Part shown: positions 15,259-17,177 of the stretch, piece by piece
How the letters are laid out: every line of letters begins with the position of its first letter
Position numbering within the stretch: the stretch's first letter is position 1
Origin: JAQVOO01 sp964524755
GTDB taxonomy: Bacteria; Spirochaetota; Spirochaetia; Sphaerochaetales; Sphaerochaetaceae
Length of the DNA: 17,177 nt
Assembly (NCBI GenBank): GCA_964524755.1
Contig: CAZGDR010000039.1
Span: 1 to 17,177 of the forward strand
Reading direction: 5' to 3'
Translations under genes and position numbers: made by a program
The notes under the pieces: model-generated
The model's input: the letters and a program-made list of their open reading frames with translations, nothing else
What the model was told of the DNA's origin: nothing
The model's database searches: none

Positions 15259-16899
15259 TTAGATCATCAACGAGCTATGAGCATCCTCATAGAAACTACT
15301 CCTCAAGGCCTTGACGGCATCATTTTGGAGATATTCTTCAAATCCCATCGGGCGATCGATAGACATCCCTGCAGGACCGAACTCAACCACTCTATTGGCA
15401 ATAGTCTCTACAAATTGATGGTCATGGCTATTAAAAAGCAACACCCCTGGAAACTCAATCAGACCATCATTCAAACTAGAAATGGCTTCAAGGTCAAGAT
15501 GGCTTGTCGGCTCATCTAAGACAAGGACGTTACCTTGTTCCAACATCATGCGAGCCAAGACACAACGTACTTTCTCGCCTCCGCTGAGCACTGTACAATC
15601 TTTTAAGGCTTCATCACCAGAGAACAGCATACGTCCTAAGAAGGAGCGGATGAAGGTATCATCCTTTTCAACTGAGAATTGTCTCAACCAATCGGTAATA
15701 GTGATATGTTCACTAAAATAGTGGGTGTTATCTTTAGGAAAATAACTGCGTTTGGTGGTAACTCCCCATTCATAACTGCCACTATCGGGTTCCATATTCC
15801 CCGTTATAATTTCAAAAAAGATAGTTTTAGCATAGTGATTAGGCCCTACAAAGGCAATTTTATCACCATTATTTACCATAATGGAGAAATTATCTAAAAC
15901 TTTCTCACCTTCGATGGTTTTACTCAAGCCTTTGACTTCAAGAATATTTCGCCCAGGTTCTCGTTCGGGTTTAAAGGCCACGTAAGGGAAACGTCGAGAA
16001 GAGGGACGTATATCATCTATTGTTAATTTATCGATAAGTTTCTTACGGCTTGTCGCCTGACGAGCTTTCGATAAGTTAGAACTAAAGCGTTGAATAAATT
16101 CTTTTAACTCAGCGATTTTGTCTTCACGCCTACGCCGTTGGTCTTTCATTTGCTTAGCCGCTAACTGGCTCGATAAATACCAAAAGTCGTAGTTCCCAAC
16201 ATAGAGTTCAATCTTACCAAAATCTATATCGGCCACGTGTGTACAGACAGTATTAATAAAATGCCTATCGTGAGAGACTACAATAACGGTATTTTTAAAA
16301 TCTGCTAAGAAGTTTTCCAACCAATGAATAGATTCAATATCGAGGTGGTTCGTGGGTTCATCCAAGAGGAGGATGTCTGGATTTCCAAACAACGCTTGGG
16401 CTAATAAGACCCTGACTTTGAGGTTATCTTCAATTTCATCCATCTTGCGCTCGAGAAACTCATCACTGATGCCCAAACCATTCAGTAAAACTCCAGCTTC
16501 GGCTTCTGCTTCCCAGCCATTTAGATCGGCGAACTCACCTTCAAGCTCAGCAGCTTTAATCCCATCTTCCTCTGTAAAATCTTCTTTAGCATATATTTGA
16601 TCACGCTCAGTCATAATCTCATATAATTTTTTATACCCCATAATTACGGTCTCGAGCACGGTAAAATCATTGAATGCAAAATGGTCTTGTTTGAGTACAG
16701 CAATACGCTCACCTGGAGTTACAATGACTTCGCCCGTATCGGGTTCAATTTCTCCAGAGAGTATTTTGAGAAATGTAGATTTACCGGCTCCATTGGCGCC
16801 AATCACACCGTAACAATTGCCGGGAGTAAATTTTATATTCACTTCTTTGAACAGTATTTGCGTTCCATAAGCAAGTGAAATATTTGAAGCTGTTATCAT
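15259..16899 (-). CDS. ABC-F ATPase, YbiT/YkpA-like
   Basis: A 546-residue soluble protein with two ABC ATPase domains and no membrane segments, as in ABC-F proteins that act on ribosomes. Domain 1 has Walker A GANGAGKST (34-42) and Walker B LLLDEPTNHLD (177-187), but IEDNLK (156-161) stands where the LSGGE signature is expected. The linker around 246-305 is charged and rich in Arg and Lys, as in the inter-domain arm of the family. Domain 2 has the intact signature LSGGEKVR (438-445) and VLVLDEPTSHLD (458-469), but a degraded Walker A, GPNHYAKT (352-359), with Ala357 for Gly. No resistance role is suggested by the sequence. The start at 16899 follows AAAGGA. It lies downstream of two tRNA genes and a terminator. 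Confidence 0.93.
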   Translation of the reverse strand: MITASNISLAYGTQILFKEVNIKFTPGNCYGVIGANGAGKSTFLKILSGEIEPDTGEVIVTPGERIAVLKQDHFAFNDFTVLETVIMGYKKLYEIMTERDQIYAKEDFTEEDGIKAAELEGEFADLNGWEAEAEAGVLLNGLGISDEFLERKMDEIEDNLKVRVLLAQALFGNPDILLLDEPTNHLDIESIHWLENFLADFKNTVIVVSHDRHFINTVCTHVADIDFGKIELYVGNYDFWYLSSQLAAKQMKDQRRRREDKIAELKEFIQRFSSNLSKARQATSRKKLIDKLTIDDIRPSSRRFPYVAFKPEREPGRNILEVKGLSKTIEGEKVLDNFSIMVNNGDKIAFVGPNHYAKTIFFEIITGNMEPDSGSYEWGVTTKRSYFPKDNTHYFSEHITITDWLRQFSVEKDDTFIRSFLGRMLFSGDEALKDCTVLSGGEKVRCVLARMMLEQGNVLVLDEPTSHLDLEAISSLNDGLIEFPGVLLFNSHDHQFVETIANRVVEFGPAGMSIDRPMGFEEYLQNDAVKALRSSFYEDAHSSLMI

Positions 16900-16920
16900 A
16901 GCTGATCCTTTTCTAGATTA

Positions 16921-16936
16921 GATAGTAACTACTATC
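16921..16936. promoter_or_regulatory. Perfect dyad before the ABC-F gene
   Basis: GATAGTA-AC-TACTATC is a perfect 7-bp inverted repeat with a 2-bp centre, between the tRNA terminator and the ABC-F start. On the minus strand TACTAT inside it could serve as a -10 box, with TGGCAT of the terminator as a poor -35. It may be an operator, or chance. Confidence 0.35.
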
Positions 16937-16946
16937 AGACGAAAAT

Positions 16947-16965
16947 GCCAGCCCGTTGGGCTGGC
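16947..16965 (-). terminator. Intrinsic terminator of the tRNA-Gln/tRNA-Glu transcript
   Basis: GCCAGCCC and GGGCTGGC form a perfect 8-bp stem with a 3-nt loop. On the minus strand it is followed by ATTTTCG, a short T-tract. It starts 6 nt after tRNA-Glu. Read-through would carry transcription into the ABC-F gene. Confidence 0.75.
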
Positions 16966-16971
16966 AAGCGT

Positions 16972-17043
16972 TAGTCCCTAGGGGAATCGAACCCCTCTTT
17001 GAAGACTGAGAATCTCCCGTCCTAGCCGATAGACGAAGGGACC
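16972..17043 (-). tRNA. tRNA-Glu (anticodon CUC)
   Basis: The minus strand folds as a cloverleaf with acceptor GGTCCCT/AGGGACT, including a G1-U72 wobble, a D-arm of the tRNA-Glu type (CGTCTATCGGCTAGGAC) and T-arm AGGGG/CCCCT. The anticodon stem GGAGA/TCTTC closes the loop TTCTCAG, giving CUC. CCA is not encoded. It lies 12 nt after tRNA-Gln. Confidence 0.9.
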
Positions 17044-17055
17044 AAAAATACAGGA

Positions 17056-17126
17056 CTGGGATGAAGGGATTCGAACCCCTAAAGGCAGAACCAGAATCTG
17101 CAGTGTTACCATTACACTACATCCCA
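17056..17126 (-). tRNA. tRNA-Gln (anticodon CUG)
   Basis: On the minus strand the acceptor stem is TGGGATG/CATCCCA with discriminator G. The anticodon stem GCAGA/TCTGC encloses TTCTGGT, giving CUG. The T-loop is TTCGAAT. The U1-A72 pair is typical of tRNA-Gln. CCA is not encoded. Confidence 0.95.
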
Positions 17127-17147
17127 ACATGTCAAATCCTCGTTGAA

Positions 17148-17174
17148 TGTATAGAATACACGATTATTTGTCAA
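17148..17174 (-). promoter_or_regulatory. Promoter of the tRNA-Gln/tRNA-Glu pair
   Basis: A perfect TTGACA (17169-17174, minus strand) is followed by TATACA (17148-17153) after 15 nt, or by TACATT after 17 nt. It lies about 22 nt before the tRNA-Gln 5' end. Confidence 0.6.
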
Positions 17175-17177
17175 CCC

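Noticed and set aside
1..17177. CRISPR arrays, insertion sequences, prophage or defence genes
   Set aside because: No spaced direct repeats, transposase or phage-like proteins were seen. The window is housekeeping genes.

Overview
The window is a compact bacterial chromosome segment of moderate G+C, with tRNA genes near both ends and almost no non-coding DNA between them. None of the three tRNAs encodes its CCA end, and the visible transcript ends are intrinsic (hairpin plus U-tract). The purine genes resemble those of Clostridia-type bacteria: a long one-chain PurL, an Fe-S PurF, a free AICAR transformylase and a PurO-type IMP cyclohydrolase. A Firmicute, or a spirochaete with a Clostridia-like purine set (Sphaerochaeta type), would fit. 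This placement is inference.

Left part (1-2837). A tRNA-Gly(UCC) lies on the minus strand with a good promoter. Reading away from it on the plus strand are two tandem genes of the M29 (AmpS/AmpT) metallo-aminopeptidase family. The second keeps the five metal ligands. The first has lost four of the five and looks like a catalytically dead paralogue. A hairpin after the pair serves as terminator for the convergent purine operon.

Centre (2944-14181). A minus-strand operon, in transcription order purE-purC-purF-purM-purN/O-AICARFT-purD-purL, covers almost all of de novo IMP synthesis from PRPP. Most junctions overlap or are under 10 nt, which suggests translational coupling. The last two steps are built unusually. 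The formyltransferase is a free 392-residue protein. The cyclohydrolase is a PurO-like domain fused to the C-terminus of the GAR transformylase PurN, with an in-frame Shine-Dalgarno and ATG exactly at the domain boundary. No purK or purB is present. Upstream of purE is a cluster of TGTTGCAT/TTGCA half-sites forming three dyads around the likely promoter, a candidate pur operator. A strong intrinsic terminator that contains the purE stop codon sits between purE and purC and may attenuate the rest of the operon.

Right part (14474-17177). On the minus strand, a promoter, tRNA-Gln(CUG) and tRNA-Glu(CUC) are followed by a hairpin terminator, then an ABC-F ATPase gene and coaX (type III pantothenate kinase) 14 nt apart. 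In the ABC-F protein one of the two composite ATP sites appears degenerate in both of its halves. The 401-nt gap between coaX and purE contains the pur control region plus about 290 nt in which no gene was found.
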